Source: Athripsodes cinereus (taxonomy: Eukaryota > Arthropoda > Insecta > Trichoptera > Leptoceridae). Taken from it: a stretch of DNA of 64,000 bases. A program made the translations under genes and the position numbers. Under the pieces are notes generated by a model, which saw only the letters and a program-made list of their open reading frames with translations, did not search any database and had not been told where the DNA came from. Every line of letters starts with the position of its first letter. The first letter of the stretch is position 1. Shown in pieces: positions 46,082-57,812 of this stretch. The stretch covers positions 21,843,384 through 21,907,383 of the forward strand of contig OX388317.1 in NCBI GenBank assembly GCA_947579605.1. The letters run 5' to 3'.

Positions 46082-46230
46082 TTTTTTTTTTAGTGGAGGG
46101 GAAATCCATCATGGACACCCGGCCTTTCAGACCGGGTAGTGCCGGACTTCTACCGGCTAAAACCCCTCCTCTTCCTTTGCAGCTTGGTTCCTACCTTTCG
46201 GTCTACCCATGAATCTGGAATTGAAATAAA
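46082..46230. repeat. unclassified GC-richer repeat fragment
   Basis: It includes GGACACCCGGCCTTTCAGAC, CGGGTAGTGCCGGACTTCTA and CCGGCTAAAACCCCTCC. Hairpin-forming CCGG motifs suggest the UTR of a non-LTR element; this is not certain. Confidence 0.4.
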
Positions 46231-46784
46231 TCCAAATACTTGCCAGATACCCTCACAGTAAGTAATATGCTTGTGTCGTGAAGTTAAAGTATGACAATTG
46301 CGGGTGGGTTAGAACCCGAAAGTTCGAGACTGTCTTTATTTTTTTTAAATTTAGTTTCATGATTTTGTTAAATGGTTTCTAAAGTAAAAGTAAAATTTCT
46401 ATTAATGTAAAAACAATATGAGAAAAGAAAAGAAATGTTTTCTTTAAAACAGTCGAAGAACTAATAATGTAAACAAATAAATATAAGTACAAATACCACC
46501 ACAACTTAATATTCGGACACTATACATAAACATTATTTTTATGGTTTTTTCGGAGAATTTGGTCGCACGTGCTGAGGAAGTATCATTTCAGTAAAAAAAA
46601 AAAAACTCTTTAAATTGCAAAAACAACATTTATTTAACTTTTCCGTAAAACTTTTACAACTTCCACCTCCAACTTAATATCTTTTAAAATTTCCCGAGAT
46701 TCCCGGGAATCCCGGTAAATTCATTTTTAAATTTCCCGTTTCCCGGGAACGAAAATAGTCCGGAAAAAATTACCCTCTAACAGG

Positions 46785-46880
46785 ATGGATGAAAAGTACA
46801 TGCTAAGATAAGGGGAGATGGAGGCGAATGTTATAGGAGGTCAAGGCTCATATTGGGCTGTAGAGCAACTGATAATGATG
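46785..46880 (+). pseudogene. RTE-type 3' end fragment
   Basis: One frame reads WRRML, stop, EVKAHIGL, stop, then GATAATGATGAT. It is the plus-strand counterpart of 17385-17515. Confidence 0.6.
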
Positions 46881-47035
46881 ATATAGGATTGATGGCATGT
46901 CTCATAACAGAATTACATATTTTAATTGTCTCATATACGAGGTTTTATGGTTTTGCTGTATTACATGATGTTGATGATGTTAATTAGGTATGTTTCATAT
47001 TATGTGATATTTTACTAACAACTATTTTTTTTAAA

Positions 47036-47095
47036 TGACAGTCGAAAACTTACAGAAAAGAGTGGGATATTTATTCTTTACCGGAGACTCCACAG
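47036..47095 (-). repeat. family C head fragment
   Basis: Minus orientation of the GTAAAGAAT…CCCAC…TTTTCTGTAAGTTTTCGAC head. Confidence 0.6.
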
Positions 47096-47099
47096 GTAA

Positions 47100-49419
47100 A
47101 AAAAGATGAAGAAAAAAAAAGCAGAAGATTTGTGGGCGGGATTTGAGTGGTGAATTTGTTGTCAAGTTGATCCATACATATTTATAATTTAGTTGGACAT
47201 ACAAACATAAAAACAATCTATTTTATTTTGTACATAAGACAAGCAATATTATTATAAAGTTAGATTATAAGGGTTAAAATTGAACATTTTACAAAACCGT
47301 CATTCTCACAACGTGAACGTAGTTTGAAACTTTCTCTAGGAACATCATTAGGTATTAGGTATTATGTAGGAACGAGTATTGAAAACATCGTAACGTTATG
47401 TATTTTATATAAGTTTTATACAAGCTGGACTTCCATTATACTGTTACCTTCTTAAATTATTATGATCAACCAATTTATTTTATTGGATAAATATATTCAT
47501 AGAGAACAAGGAGGCACAAAACACCTTTTTGATATTTTAAGTTATTTATGAATTCACCATTTTTGATAATCCAATAGCCTAGCCTCAAGACTCTTTGAGA
47601 CTTTTTTCTAAAATGATTTTCAGTTTGACATGGAAAGCATTGAGATGAACTCTGGTCTTTTCGTCTTTTTTAATTATTTTAGCTTTTTCACTAAAAATTT
47701 AAATTTTATAATTAAAAAAAAAAAATATTTTATCCAATCATTCATACAAGTTTTCATTTCATTTCATTCATACAATATTATAACTAGCACTGAGAATACG
47801 TAAATATCTCCGTGAATATTTATGTTTGAAAATGGTCGTTTGAGTGTCTACATATTTTTATTAATTTATTAATTAGTAAAAAAATAGCATTGTTATAACA
47901 TATTCACAAACAATTTTGTTGATTTTTGAACACCCCAGACAGAAATTAAATGCTGGTATAAGGGGTCAAAAATAACAATCTGAGAAATGTAATAACATCA
48001 TCATTAAAAAGAGCTCCTGGAATTTCGGAAAATATCCTGTTACCCTAGACCAGACCACAACTTCTTGAACGGAAATTGTTCACTTTAAGCCTTGCTTCAA
48101 AATTAACTTAATCCTGTACAAAATTGTCCAACATACTGCCTGTCGACATTCATTTTAGAGATGATAACTATTCGGTCTATCCGACTCAGTTTTACTATAC
48201 TTTAATCTATCTATTCATGGCATATTCCAAAAGAGAGGTAGCCAGCAGACTGACACCATACCTTATCGCTGAACTGAAGATGTTAAACACCATGTCCTTA
48301 AAATCTTATAGAAAAGAGTAAAAGACCAATTAGCTTACGAACTTACGAATTAAAAGCATTCGAACTATTCTGCAAGAATATACAAATCAAGTGAAATATT
48401 AGATTTATCGATAAAAGAGATACAGTACATACATACTCTTGAATGTTTTTTGTTTAAATGACATTATCAAACATGATTATATCAATCTATTATCTACACA
48501 AAACAAATCATGAATATGGCCTAATATCAGTTGTTGGTTTTCCGGATTAGAATTTCGCCGAATATACGTAATGTAACATTCTATCACTAATATTGATTAA
48601 ATGATTATCAAGTTTATATGATGTAATATTGTATTATAATATGTTTGGAAGTTTGAAGGATTCATACTTGTGGTCAATAAATAGGTTATGGTCTAACCTA
48701 ACCTAACTAATTCAGAGAACAGTCTTTTGAAGATATTCACCACAGCAAGTACTGAAACTTCGGTTTAACTCATATTGGATTAAGAAACATAATATCTTAA
48801 CATTATAACGAAGAGACAGACGTACTATGTTCTTTATCTCTTTTTCTCCTACGGTATGTATAAAAAATTATAGAAATAAGAAAATTGTACGATAGCTTTT
48901 TTTTCTACTGCAAACAAACATTTATTTTGCGTTGAACCGAGTATTGATTGATTAATAGAGATATTTCAACGGAGTTTTAACACGGACTTTCAAAGTTGTT
49001 TCAATGAATCGATTATGAGTTTTTGACATGTGGCTGCATTGTAGGATATTTCGTAAACCACGAATTGACATGGTTACTAACCCAGGAGTCCTACAAAGAG
49101 CTAGCACTGAGAAAATTGTTGTCCGTGGCTAAACAGCTAAATAAAGAAAACCTAATTATTTGGGACACATTCTACTTAACAACAAGTACAAATTGTTGCA
49201 TTTGTTTTAAATAGTCAAAAATGAAAATAAGCATGGCATGAAAAAAAGTTAATGACCTAGAAAATGGACAGGAACCCAAAGAGTGGCTATGTATTAACAG
49301 AAGAGCTGTTTAAACAAACACAGAACAGGGAGATTTACACCAGAATGATGGCACTCTAATATAAAGAAGGTCTCATATCTGATAAATGTAGTTTTAGAAT
49401 TTTACAGATTTTTATTTAT
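47100..49419. other. AT-rich stretch with one family C fragment
   Basis: Only the family C piece at 48215-48320 (minus; GAGGTAGCCAGCAGAC) is recognisable. The short CTAACCTAACCTAAC run at 48693 is too small to be telomeric. No gene is supported. Confidence 0.4.
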
Positions 49420-49573
49420 TATTTTATTTATTTATTTTATTCTTCACAATATTTCAATATTCTTCATTGGTTACAATATTACAAAATAAAACAGTGTCAT
49501 ATAAATATCAGTTATACAATTCAATGTATAGAGGGCGAGTTTATCGCTAAAATGCGATGTCTTCCAACTAACC
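49420..49573 (-). repeat. non-LTR 3' tail module
   Basis: Minus orientation. TTAGTTGGAAGACATCGC, intact stem with loop ATTTTA, CTCGCCCTCTATACATTG, and an A-rich end. Confidence 0.82.
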
Positions 49574-49864
49574 TGGTTTTTTCACAACCGGTTGCTGCTA
49601 GTTGATGGATACTCAACAGATATCGAACAAAATGATTCGGAACAGGATATTTTGCAGAATTAAAGCACTCGAAGTCGAATTGCAGGCATCGGGACACTCT
49701 CCTGCTTCGTAGGTACTTAAAGGAGCTTCCACAATCTACTGGTTGTGTAGATGGGGTGTCTGTAATGAGTGTTCTTGAGATCTCTTCTGTACATTTACTG
49801 ACTACTTTTGTAAGATTTATTAAACTTATTGGAGTTAAATGTAAAAAATCTCATATAAGATATT

Positions 49865-50010
49865 AAACTTCTAAAATGAAGCATGCCACCTGTCTTAAAT
49901 GTTTGTCTTTATTGGCACGGGGAGGACAATCTGTATTTTAATTACTTCCAGTTAGTCCGTTGGTTACCCCACTTGTAGGACATGCCGTGATGGTATAGTA
50001 GCAGTAGTAT
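49865..50010 (+). repeat. family C copy
   Basis: AAGCATGCCACCTGTCTTAA, GGCACGGGGAGGACAATCTG, CCCCACTTGTAGGACATGCC and a GTAGCAGTAG end. Confidence 0.7.
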
Positions 50011-50480
50011 TAAATTATTATTATGATCATCAAGTGTGCTTTCAGCAATAACGTTTTACAGCAGTTTAAGTTTTACACGGAGCAAGCAAAGTTGTTTCAT
50101 TGTTAGAATATTATTTGTCAAATGACGCGGTTCAGCAACAAGTTTCTTTATGCTCCAAATGTTACAAACTTGTCCCTCTTTATGCAAACTTAGTTGGAAT
50201 AGCGTTCTCAGATTGCAGCTAAGGTACCTAAGGGACATATCTATTTAATATAGGTACCTACTCGCAATTGTGATAGTAAGCAAACTGTTGGATAGGAGAA
50301 ATTACATTAGCCGTGTTAGGTATAATCTTGTATTAACAAATTATCTATATCTCCTTACCCAGCATCCCTGGTGGGGCAGGCCGATTAATTTTACATTGAA
50401 GTTTTTAAAAATGACAAATTAAAATGATTTCAGTAACTCTTTCAATACCATTAAATAAGTATATAATTTAATCGACTATT

Positions 50481-50750
50481 CGTCTTCGTATTTACGTGTC
50501 TTGTCGGGTTCTCCCGATGTTGACGATCACCTGAGAGAAATCTTGTCTGTTCTGGACAGCACAAAACAGGTCTTTCCCACCTCTCATCCCGGTCCACTCT
50601 AGAATGTTCTGAAGCCAGGAAAGCCGCTTTCTTCCAACCCCTCTACGACTCTCAATCTTCCCTTCTATGACCAGTTGTATGATGGCATATTTTTCTCCTG
50701 TCATTATGTGACCAAAATATAAAGTTTTACGCAGCTTGATTGTTGTGAAC
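50481..50750 (-). pseudogene. 5'-truncated RTE-type insertion with 11-bp target duplication
   Basis: The minus-strand frame reads LRKTLYFGHIMTGEKYAIIQ, then EGKIESRRGVGRKRLSWLQN and AVQNRQDFSQVIVNIGRTR, the C-terminal region of RTE-like ORFs. AATCGACTATT flanks it on both sides (50470-50480 and 50751-50761), so the insertion is about 270 bp, severely 5'-truncated and uninterrupted by stops. Confidence 0.85.
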
Positions 50751-51662
50751 AATCGACTATTGAATTAAAAATATGCCAATAATAAATAACAGGGGGGCTA
50801 AAAAGGCCACTTTATGAATCATAATATGTAGGATCATTTATTAGGAATTGTAAAACGATTTAACGGCAACATTTCACCAAATACGAATCTTTTGATGAAA
50901 TGAATTGCGGGTGAATCGTGACCATTTTACGAAAATTAGAGGAATTGCTACGGATCTGCTGGCAATTCGGAAAATCATCTGTAGATGAATTGCTCAATGT
51001 GGTCATTTTAGGCCCCCAGACTTTAACAAAACCTCAGAACATTTCCGCGTACATTTTTAACAATAATAATTTGTTGAACACATAACAATCATTTCAGATA
51101 AAACAATATTCAGAGATTATTTAATTAAAACTATTATAGAAACATAAAATACCCCTTAAAGAGACAAATCTCGTGTAAAAAAGGGTTTCTTTCTTTCAGG
51201 ATAGGTGGTAGGTATATTTTAATACTGAATAAGATGAAAATTGTTTTTCACATGATATTTTATGAAAAATTGCCTTTTACGGAATACTGGGAAACTTATA
51301 TCAGTTTTCCTGAGGATGCCTACAAGCATAGGCAAAAACGTTAAGATTTTATATGTAACATAGTCGAAATTAAACAGTGTTAAATAATATATTTATTTAA
51401 TTAAAATTAAAACTTATAGAGTAGAAGGCTTGCAATATTTTTTCGCAGACTTCAAATATACTTTACACATGCTTTTATCAAGCATAACATGACATTCTGA
51501 GCCTATTCTTCAGGTGCAAAATATATTATAATAAACATTTTCTAGCATTAATTACGTAGAATTTCAAGTGCAGGTAATTAGAGTAATTGCAATGCTTGAA
51601 ATAAACACGAGTAGACATTGTTACTGTGAGTATCTAGTTCTACTACTTATAATGATGTAGAT

Positions 51663-52411
51663 CAGAGGTTCCCAAATTTTATTTTCTCATGGACCACTTT
51701 CAAAAATTTGCTGAAGAGAATCAGCCAACAACGAGCTAACTGGATTGGCCACAACATCAGGCACCCAGGACTACTCATCGCCATCGCAGAGGGTAAGACC
51801 GAGGGGACAAATGGCAGAGGCCGACCAAGAGACGCATATATGGACCAACTGAAGAGAGACATGAACTGTGGCTCATACGTAGGGCTAAAAAGACTGGCTG
51901 AGAATAGAGACGAATGGAGAAGAAAAACCAAACTCGTTACAGACCAATCCAATGGATTGTAAGTGTAACTCATTATATATAATTATACACTTTCAAAAAT
52001 TTGCTGGTTCCGGTGGACCCCCTGTATTTCTACCCCCCCTGTCATTAAAGTTTCAAAATGATATAGGAATTTGAAATATTTCAAAAACTCCTAGGATTTC
52101 TTAGAGAATATTTTTTCACAGTACCTTTTTCTACAATGTAACGGGTATTTGTACCGACTATTGTTTAAATTTCTACCCCCCGTCGCCAAATTTTCAAAAT
52201 GGTATAGGAATTTGAAATATTTCCAAAACTGCTCGGTTTTCTTAAAAAATATTTTCTTCCAGTACGTTTTTCTACAATGTACCGACTATTGTTTATGTCA
52301 ATATCTGGTGCTTTTACCGACTATCCGATACTTTAACTATGGATAAGTGGACCCCCTTCGAGTCTCTCGTGGACCCCTGAGGATCCACCTGGACCACTTT
52401 GGGAATCACTG
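51663..52411. mobile_element. hAT-type non-autonomous element
   Basis: The ends CAGAGGTTCCCAAATTTT and (right, reversed) CAGTGATTCCCAAAGTGG are flanked by the perfect 8-bp duplication ATGTAGAT (51655-51662 and 52412-52419). GTACCGACTATTGTTTA is repeated inside. A later RTE fragment sits at 51714-51988. Confidence 0.9.
51714..51988 (+). pseudogene. RTE-type fragment inserted in the hAT element, 18-bp target duplication
   Basis: An open frame of 84 codons reads LKRISQQRANWIGHNIRHPG, then GRGRPRDAYMDQLKRDMNCG and LAENRDEWRRKTKL. ACTTTCAAAAATTTGCTG occurs at 51696-51713 and again at 51989-52006, the duplication left by target-primed reverse transcription. It is the same subfamily as 11085-11290. 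Confidence 0.9.
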
Positions 52412-52478
52412 ATGTAGATGTTGTAGGTCTTAACATATTTCAGTAATGTTGTAGTTTTATGCATATTCACTGTTATAA

Positions 52479-52589
52479 GGAATTCCCCTTTCACGACACA
52501 AGCTTTTAGCTTACTGTGAAAGGTGTATAAGGTTGTATTTGGGTTTATAACAAAACCCAGATATATCTTTTTTTTTTTTAAAAAAAAAT
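52479..52589 (+). mobile_element. tRNA-derived SINE, 5'-truncated
   Basis: It starts in the body (CCCCTTTCACGACACAAGC) and runs through ACTGTGAAAGGTGTATAAGG to a T/A run. The tRNA-like head is absent. Confidence 0.8.
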
Positions 52590-52675
52590 AGTATTAAACT
52601 CTGTATACCCAACGAACATAAAAAATATAACCAGTGTCCGTACATATATTATGTACAAAATACTGTAAACGTGTT

Positions 52676-53288
52676 AATTGTGTCGGTGCACACGTAGTAG
52701 AATTCCATAATTATGTAATTTGAAACAAGTGTTTCTTCCCGCAATAAGTTATTGATTCCGAGAGAGACGTCTTTTGACTTATCAGGTCATTATAAATAAA
52801 ATAATCTTTATTGTACATTTTTAAGTAGTACAAATGGCGAGTTTATCGCCTGCAGGCAATTTCTGACAACCAACCAGTAATACATATTGAGACACATACA
52901 CAACTCAAAAACAACACTAAACTTATGTGATACAGAATACAAACCTAACTTATGTACATACATTCACATATAGACAAAAAGTTCACAATACACATAAATA
53001 AGATGTAAAGGGAAGGGAAAAAAGAAAAGAAAAGGGTCAAAGCTCAAGATGGATCATTTAGAGCGAGATAATGATGCTTCAGTCTACTCCTGAAGATGGA
53101 AATAGTTGGAGCAAGTCTGACAATTCCATAACCGAGCTGCATGTACAGTGTAAGAAGATGTGAAAAAAGAAGAACGATGATGAACGATCTTTCCATTTCA
53201 AGAATTATAATGACCTGATAAATCAAAAGACGTCTCTCTCGGAATCAATAACTTATAGTAGAAATAAACACTTGTTTCAAATTGCCTA
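52676..53288. mobile_element. composite insertion with inverted arms around an RT fragment
   Basis: Arms 52717-52793 and 53209-53285 are inverted copies (TTATTGATTCCGAGAGAGAC and inverse). ACTGTAAACGTGTT flanks the whole at 52662-52675 and 53289-53302, like a 14-bp target duplication. Part of the left arm (52674-52737) recurs inverted at 54849-54912. Confidence 0.6.
52795..53235 (-). pseudogene. non-LTR 3' end with tail, between inverted arms
   Basis: The minus strand encodes SYTVHAARLWN, then after a frame change APTISIFRSRLKHHYLALND with a stop. The tail module (GGCGATAAACTCGCCATTTG, stem ATTGC…GCGAT) ends at 52795. Confidence 0.7.
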
Positions 53289-53385
53289 ACTGTAAACGTG
53301 TTTTCAATCAACGCAATGGGAGATTCATCTGTATTTGCTTGGAATCCCCGCTAAAGAAAAGGTCTTTTATTTTTATCAAAATTTT

Positions 53386-53770
53386 CGTGTGTCATGTAAA
53401 AGGCGGGCATGTATTCGTAAAACATCACTATAGGTAAGTCATTTAATATCTACAGTAAATAAATAAACCTTAGACGATATATACACACACACACACACAT
53501 AAAAAAGTTAGTTTGAAGATGATGGTACGTGCGCAGTCGAAAGCTTACCACCAAAATTCATCACGTGACGTTACCGCAAAATCTATCGATAGCAAAAGAC
53601 CTTCTTCAATTCAACAATGAGGAATACCACCTATTCTGAACGTCTTAAATTTTTGTTGTTTCGAAAAGGACAGCTTGCATGTTTACTAGATACGACTGGT
53701 CTGCTGGTTACCGCACTTGTGAGATATGGCGTGATGATATAGTTGTATGTAGTGACAAGATAAAAAGTAC
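53386..53770 (+). repeat. family C copy, long and diverged
   Basis: GTGTCATGTAAAAGGCGGGC, TTCAATTCAACAATGAGGAA, GACTGGTCTGCTGGTTACCG and CGTGATGATATAG in order, with about 140 bp of extra sequence in the middle. Confidence 0.65.
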
Positions 53771-53929
53771 CGAATCATACAGTAAATAAATTATTATCAA
53801 CATACACGCACTTATGAAAGCAATTATGATTAACAATTCTTCAACATGGTGTAGAAACATGAACTGCTTTACATATTATGTTTTACAACAATAATTTTAC
53901 ATAGTGTTCCAGTTGCAATAATAATGATG

Positions 53930-54850
53930 ATATAGAAACAACATAATCATAATAGACCCGATTTAGTATTACATGATTAACAAAATAAAATTACATATCA
54001 AATGGACATCGCTGTTCCAAATACATAATCATAATATGCAAACAACCAACCGTCGAAGAAAAAATACGAATACAGTGAAACCTCTATCTATCGTTCCTCG
54101 AATAATTGTTTTCCCGTATTTGTCGTTATTTTTTACAGTTCCGAATTAGTTCCATACAAAACATGTAAAAATATATCGCATTCATCGTTTTTCTATATGA
54201 TTTTATCGCATTGACCGTTTAAATTACACAAAAAAATCGTATATATGTATAAAAACATTGGAGAGAAAGTGAGCAAGAAAGAACAGTTTGTTGATTCTGT
54301 CGGCTGTCTTTTATGTAGTCTTTTATGATAGTACGTCAGTAGGTACAATAAAAAAGGAAATGACGATGAAAGATTACATACAATATAAAGTATGATTTTG
54401 CTCTCCATGCAGCTTTCTTTTTTATTTTGTTACTATATTTTTTATTTCAACAAATTGATTTATAACTTTTGAAACATGTATCATTTTTATAAAACCTATA
54501 TATGTACTCGTATGTACCTACATATTAAACATTAAAATACATATTAATGTGATTTTTTCTATACTCCCGCATTCATTGTTTTCCCGCATCCATAGTTTAT
54601 TTCAATAGGTCCCTTCAAAAACGATAGATAGAGGTTTCACTGTATATACAGAACTAGCAGGAGAAATAAAAAAAAATATTTGGCAATCTAGGTTCGTTTA
54701 TATAATACTTTTAGCCATGTCAGCTACGGGGGTAATACCGAAATCTTTAATAAATAATTTACAAAAATTAGATTTACCGGTAAATTTATACTTACTGAAA
54801 AGTTCAAAAATATATTACGATAAATACCTACTTGTAATATTTGTAGAAAG
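53930..54850 (+). pseudogene. R4/Dong- or R2-like endonuclease fragment, split by a pogo-like MITE
   Basis: HNRPDLVLHD, a stop, QNKITYQMDIAVPNT encode the endonuclease core. After the MITE (54073-54642) the frame resumes YTELAGEIKKNIW and reaches ATGVIPKSLINNLQKLDLPV. This is the same family as 37800-39290 but keeps the DIAVP stretch deleted there. Stops and frame changes make it dead. Confidence 0.8.
54073..54642. mobile_element. pogo/Tigger-like MITE
   Basis: CAGTGAAACCTCTATCTATC at the left and its inverse at the right (GATAGATAGAGGTTTCACTG) are flanked by TA. Subterminal TTGTTTTCCCG motifs occur at both ends. No transposase ORF remains. Confidence 0.88.
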
Positions 54851-55170
54851 AAACACTTGTTTCAAATTACATAATTATGGAATTCTACTACGTGTGCACC
54901 GACACAATTAATAATGTCATTCAGAAGGTTGGCACATCTAATCGTTGAATCGAATATGTTAAATGTCATATTTCTGTTGTTTTATGAACATCTGCCTCTT
55001 ACAGGACACTCGAAAACATACAGAAAAGAGTATGAAACCTATTCTAAGAGAGGGGGGGGGGGGACTCCATGGTGCAAAATCCTGGATCTATGAATTTGAA
55101 TAATATAGTCTATTTATGAAATGATGTTCATATAATATATGATTTTCTGGTATAAATCAAAGTAGGAGAT

Positions 55171-55387
55171 CAGCGGGGCTACTCTTGACAAAACTAAACA
55201 CGATCTTAATCTAGTCTTGATCTTGATCATACGACGCACGAAATGACTATTGGCCAAAAATACACACAAACCGATCGCGCGTTAGCGGTAGCGCGCTGTT
55301 TTTGACCATAGTCCCTTCGTGCGTCGTATGATCAAGATCAAGACTAGATTAAGATCGTGTTTAGTTTTGTCAAGAGTAACCCTGCTG
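55171..55387. mobile_element. foldback element, arms of about 72 bp
   Basis: CTACTCTTGACAAAACTAAA and GCTCATACG-type inner sequence are mirrored almost perfectly (ATCAAGACTAGATTAAGATC … GTCAAGAGTAACCCTGCTG). The GC-rich loop contains GATCGCGCGTTAGCGG. No target duplication was found. Confidence 0.82.
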
Positions 55388-55429
55388 AGTTCTTTGTCGG
55401 GCATTTCACGGGTCTTTTTTTCATTTAGT

Positions 55430-55620
55430 TTTCTAGTGTCCAGTTAATGGTATATATTCTTAAATTATTTCTAAATGAAAGTTTCCTTCAACATCTTCAA
55501 TTCAGCGTAGAGGTATGTCATCCGTACTGAATGATATTTTTTTTTATTAGACTTGCATGTTTGTCACTTGCGGCTAGTTCATTGGCTACACCATTTTTGA
55601 AATATGGTTTGTGGGAAAAG
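55430..55620 (+). repeat. family C fragment
   Basis: ACATCTTCAATTCAGCGTAG, AGGTATGTCATCCGTACTGA and CATTTTTGAAATATGG in the usual order; diverged. Confidence 0.55.
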
Positions 55621-56153
55621 TGAAATATTTTTTTTTATGAAATAGGTACAAACTATAAGAAAGACGTAATCTAATGATTTCATCCTTGAGTGGGTGTTTT
55701 GAGCAGGAATAATAATTTCCTCCGAGTTATTTCCAGAATAAAGCATTTCCTATTATATAATATTATTATTTCTAGATTAACAAAGAAAGAAGAAGGAACT
55801 CCTTAGTAAAGTTTTAAAAGTTAAGGCTTTGGAGCGGATGTGATAACATAAATTTCTCCGTAAGGAAATATAATTCGGCAGATGTTTCTGGGTATCAAAG
55901 TAATCTCAACACTTAGCCATTTTGTACTGAGTTGTAAAATAATAATTTCCAATTACAATGAACAATCTACATATAAATCAAAAGAATGATTACTACTACT
56001 TACAATCACATTTTATTTTAATTAAATAAATTCCGAGAAATATAATTTATTTAGTGCAGTGGTGTAAGTTAGGAAATACGAATAAATATTAAAAATTATA
56101 GTTCAAGAACTAGCAATGTTTACATAATCAATCAAACCATGCACACCACATAC

Positions 56154-56255
56154 GATCACGGCGTATCCCATAAGTGAGGTAGCAAGCGATCACGGCGTAT
56201 CCCATAAGTGAGGTAGCAAGCGATCACGGCGTATCCCATAAGTGAGGTAGCAAGC
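56154..56255 (-). repeat. 34-bp triplication within family C
   Basis: Three exact units of GATCACGGCGTATCCCATAA + GTGAGGTAGCAAGC start at 56154, 56188 and 56222. The family C body continues to about 56270. Confidence 0.93.
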
Positions 56256-56289
56256 GGACTAACTGAATGTTATAAACACGCAGGATATC

Positions 56290-56313
56290 CTATCTATCTA
56301 TCTATCTATCTAT
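56290..56313. repeat. (TATC)n microsatellite
   Basis: About six TATC units. Confidence 0.9.
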
Positions 56314-56595
56314 TCTCTCACGCCGTATCCCAAGTGGGGTAGGCAGAGAGAACGGAACGCCAATAAGATCTGTCCTTACATACTTCTTTCGCCTCCTCCA
56401 CTGTCATACAATTTCTCATGCACGCAGTCGATTTTTCTTACTCAAAACACGACCGTCCTTGAGAATTTGTTTGAACTACATGAATGTTCAAGCCATGTAG
56501 TTCTCGGACGCCCGCGCTGGTTTAAAACTGGCTGTAAAATTTGATCGGCTGTAGGACCGATTTTTTCTTTTAATTACCTATATAGTGTATCTTTG

Positions 56596-56795
56596 TTTAT
56601 ACAATGTAACATTGTCATTGTACAACCATGTTTATACAATGTAACATTGTCATTGTACAACCATGTTTATACAATGTAACATTGCCATTGTACAACCATG
56701 TTTATACAATGTAACATTGCCATTGTACAACCATGTTTATACAATGTAACATTGCCATTGTACAACCATGTTTATACAATGTAACGTTGTCATTG
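56596..56795. repeat. 35-bp minisatellite, five full units plus a partial
   Basis: Units of TTTATACAATGTAACATTG + TCATTGTACAACCATG start at 56596, 56631, 56666, 56701, 56736 and 56771. Each unit contains the inverse pair TACAATG/CATTGTA, so each can form a small hairpin. Confidence 0.95.
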
Positions 56796-56924
56796 ACATC
56801 TCCAATCGAGATGTCTGATTAGTAATATAAGACAATCAGGATGGGTACCAGACCTCATCATTGAATTGTAGATGTTAAGTTTAAAGCAAGAATCATGTAT
56901 AAAAAGATGTAATGAACAAGGTTT

Positions 56925-57053
56925 CCGCGGTTCGATCCCTGGTGCCGGCAAACTCCCCTCCCCTTTCACAAGATTTTATCTTACTGTGAAAGGTGTATAA
57001 GGTAATATTTTGGTTTGTAACAAAGCTCAGATATATCTTTTTCAAAAAAAAAA
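56925..57053 (+). mobile_element. tRNA-derived SINE, lacks A-box half
   Basis: It starts at the B box (CGCGGTTCGATCCCTGG), continues through the body and ends in AAAAAAAAA. Confidence 0.8.
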
Positions 57054-57812
57054 CTCTTTGAAAACTAACATAAAATACCGGGTAACCGGGAGACCTATTC
57101 ATTACCGAGGACTCTATGGGGCTTTTGCATTGAGCTTTAAAATAAGAAGTAAAATAAATTAACTATCTTTGTCTAACCTTCAAAATATCTTGAATTTCTT
57201 GATATATATTTATTCGTCCATGGTGTGTAAATTCCCATATGAAATCTATTTATATATGCTTCAACGTACATAATATTAGGTATGTGGGTAGATTAGGTTC
57301 ACAAAAAATGACATGAAATAACTCAAAATAACCTTCAGACATGACCTGGATGATGCTACATAAAACAATGTTTCAAGACATTGTATTTCAAATAATTCTT
57401 TCCATTCTTATGGGTCCTATGGTTTAAGACATTGTATTTCAAATAATTCTTTCCATTCTCATGTTTCCTATTGACTTTTGATATTCTTGCTTTGCTAAAA
57501 TATCTGAGCAGCTAAAACAGAGAGATTCTCTGTAATTTTTTAAATTTACTTTTTACACAAAATCCATAAAAATGTTGCTATCAATTCAATACAAAATATC
57601 TAGGCAGGGTTTAACGATCCTTCAATCCTCCTTGTTATATGATGTTCTCTCGTATCTTAATACCATCTCAAAATTTCTCACAAGTGAGGCAGCCAGAGGA
57701 CTAAAACATGCAATTTCTCGTCTCTGTGCCAATAAATGATGACAACTTTACATAACTTACTTGCATAATTATAAATAAGAAATTGTGTTGCGGTTTGTAA
57801 AATACTTATACC

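Noticed and set aside
48693..48708. CTAACCTAACCTAAC run resembling the insect telomere repeat
   Set aside because: Only about three units, too short and isolated to be a telomere or a telomere-specific retrotransposon target.
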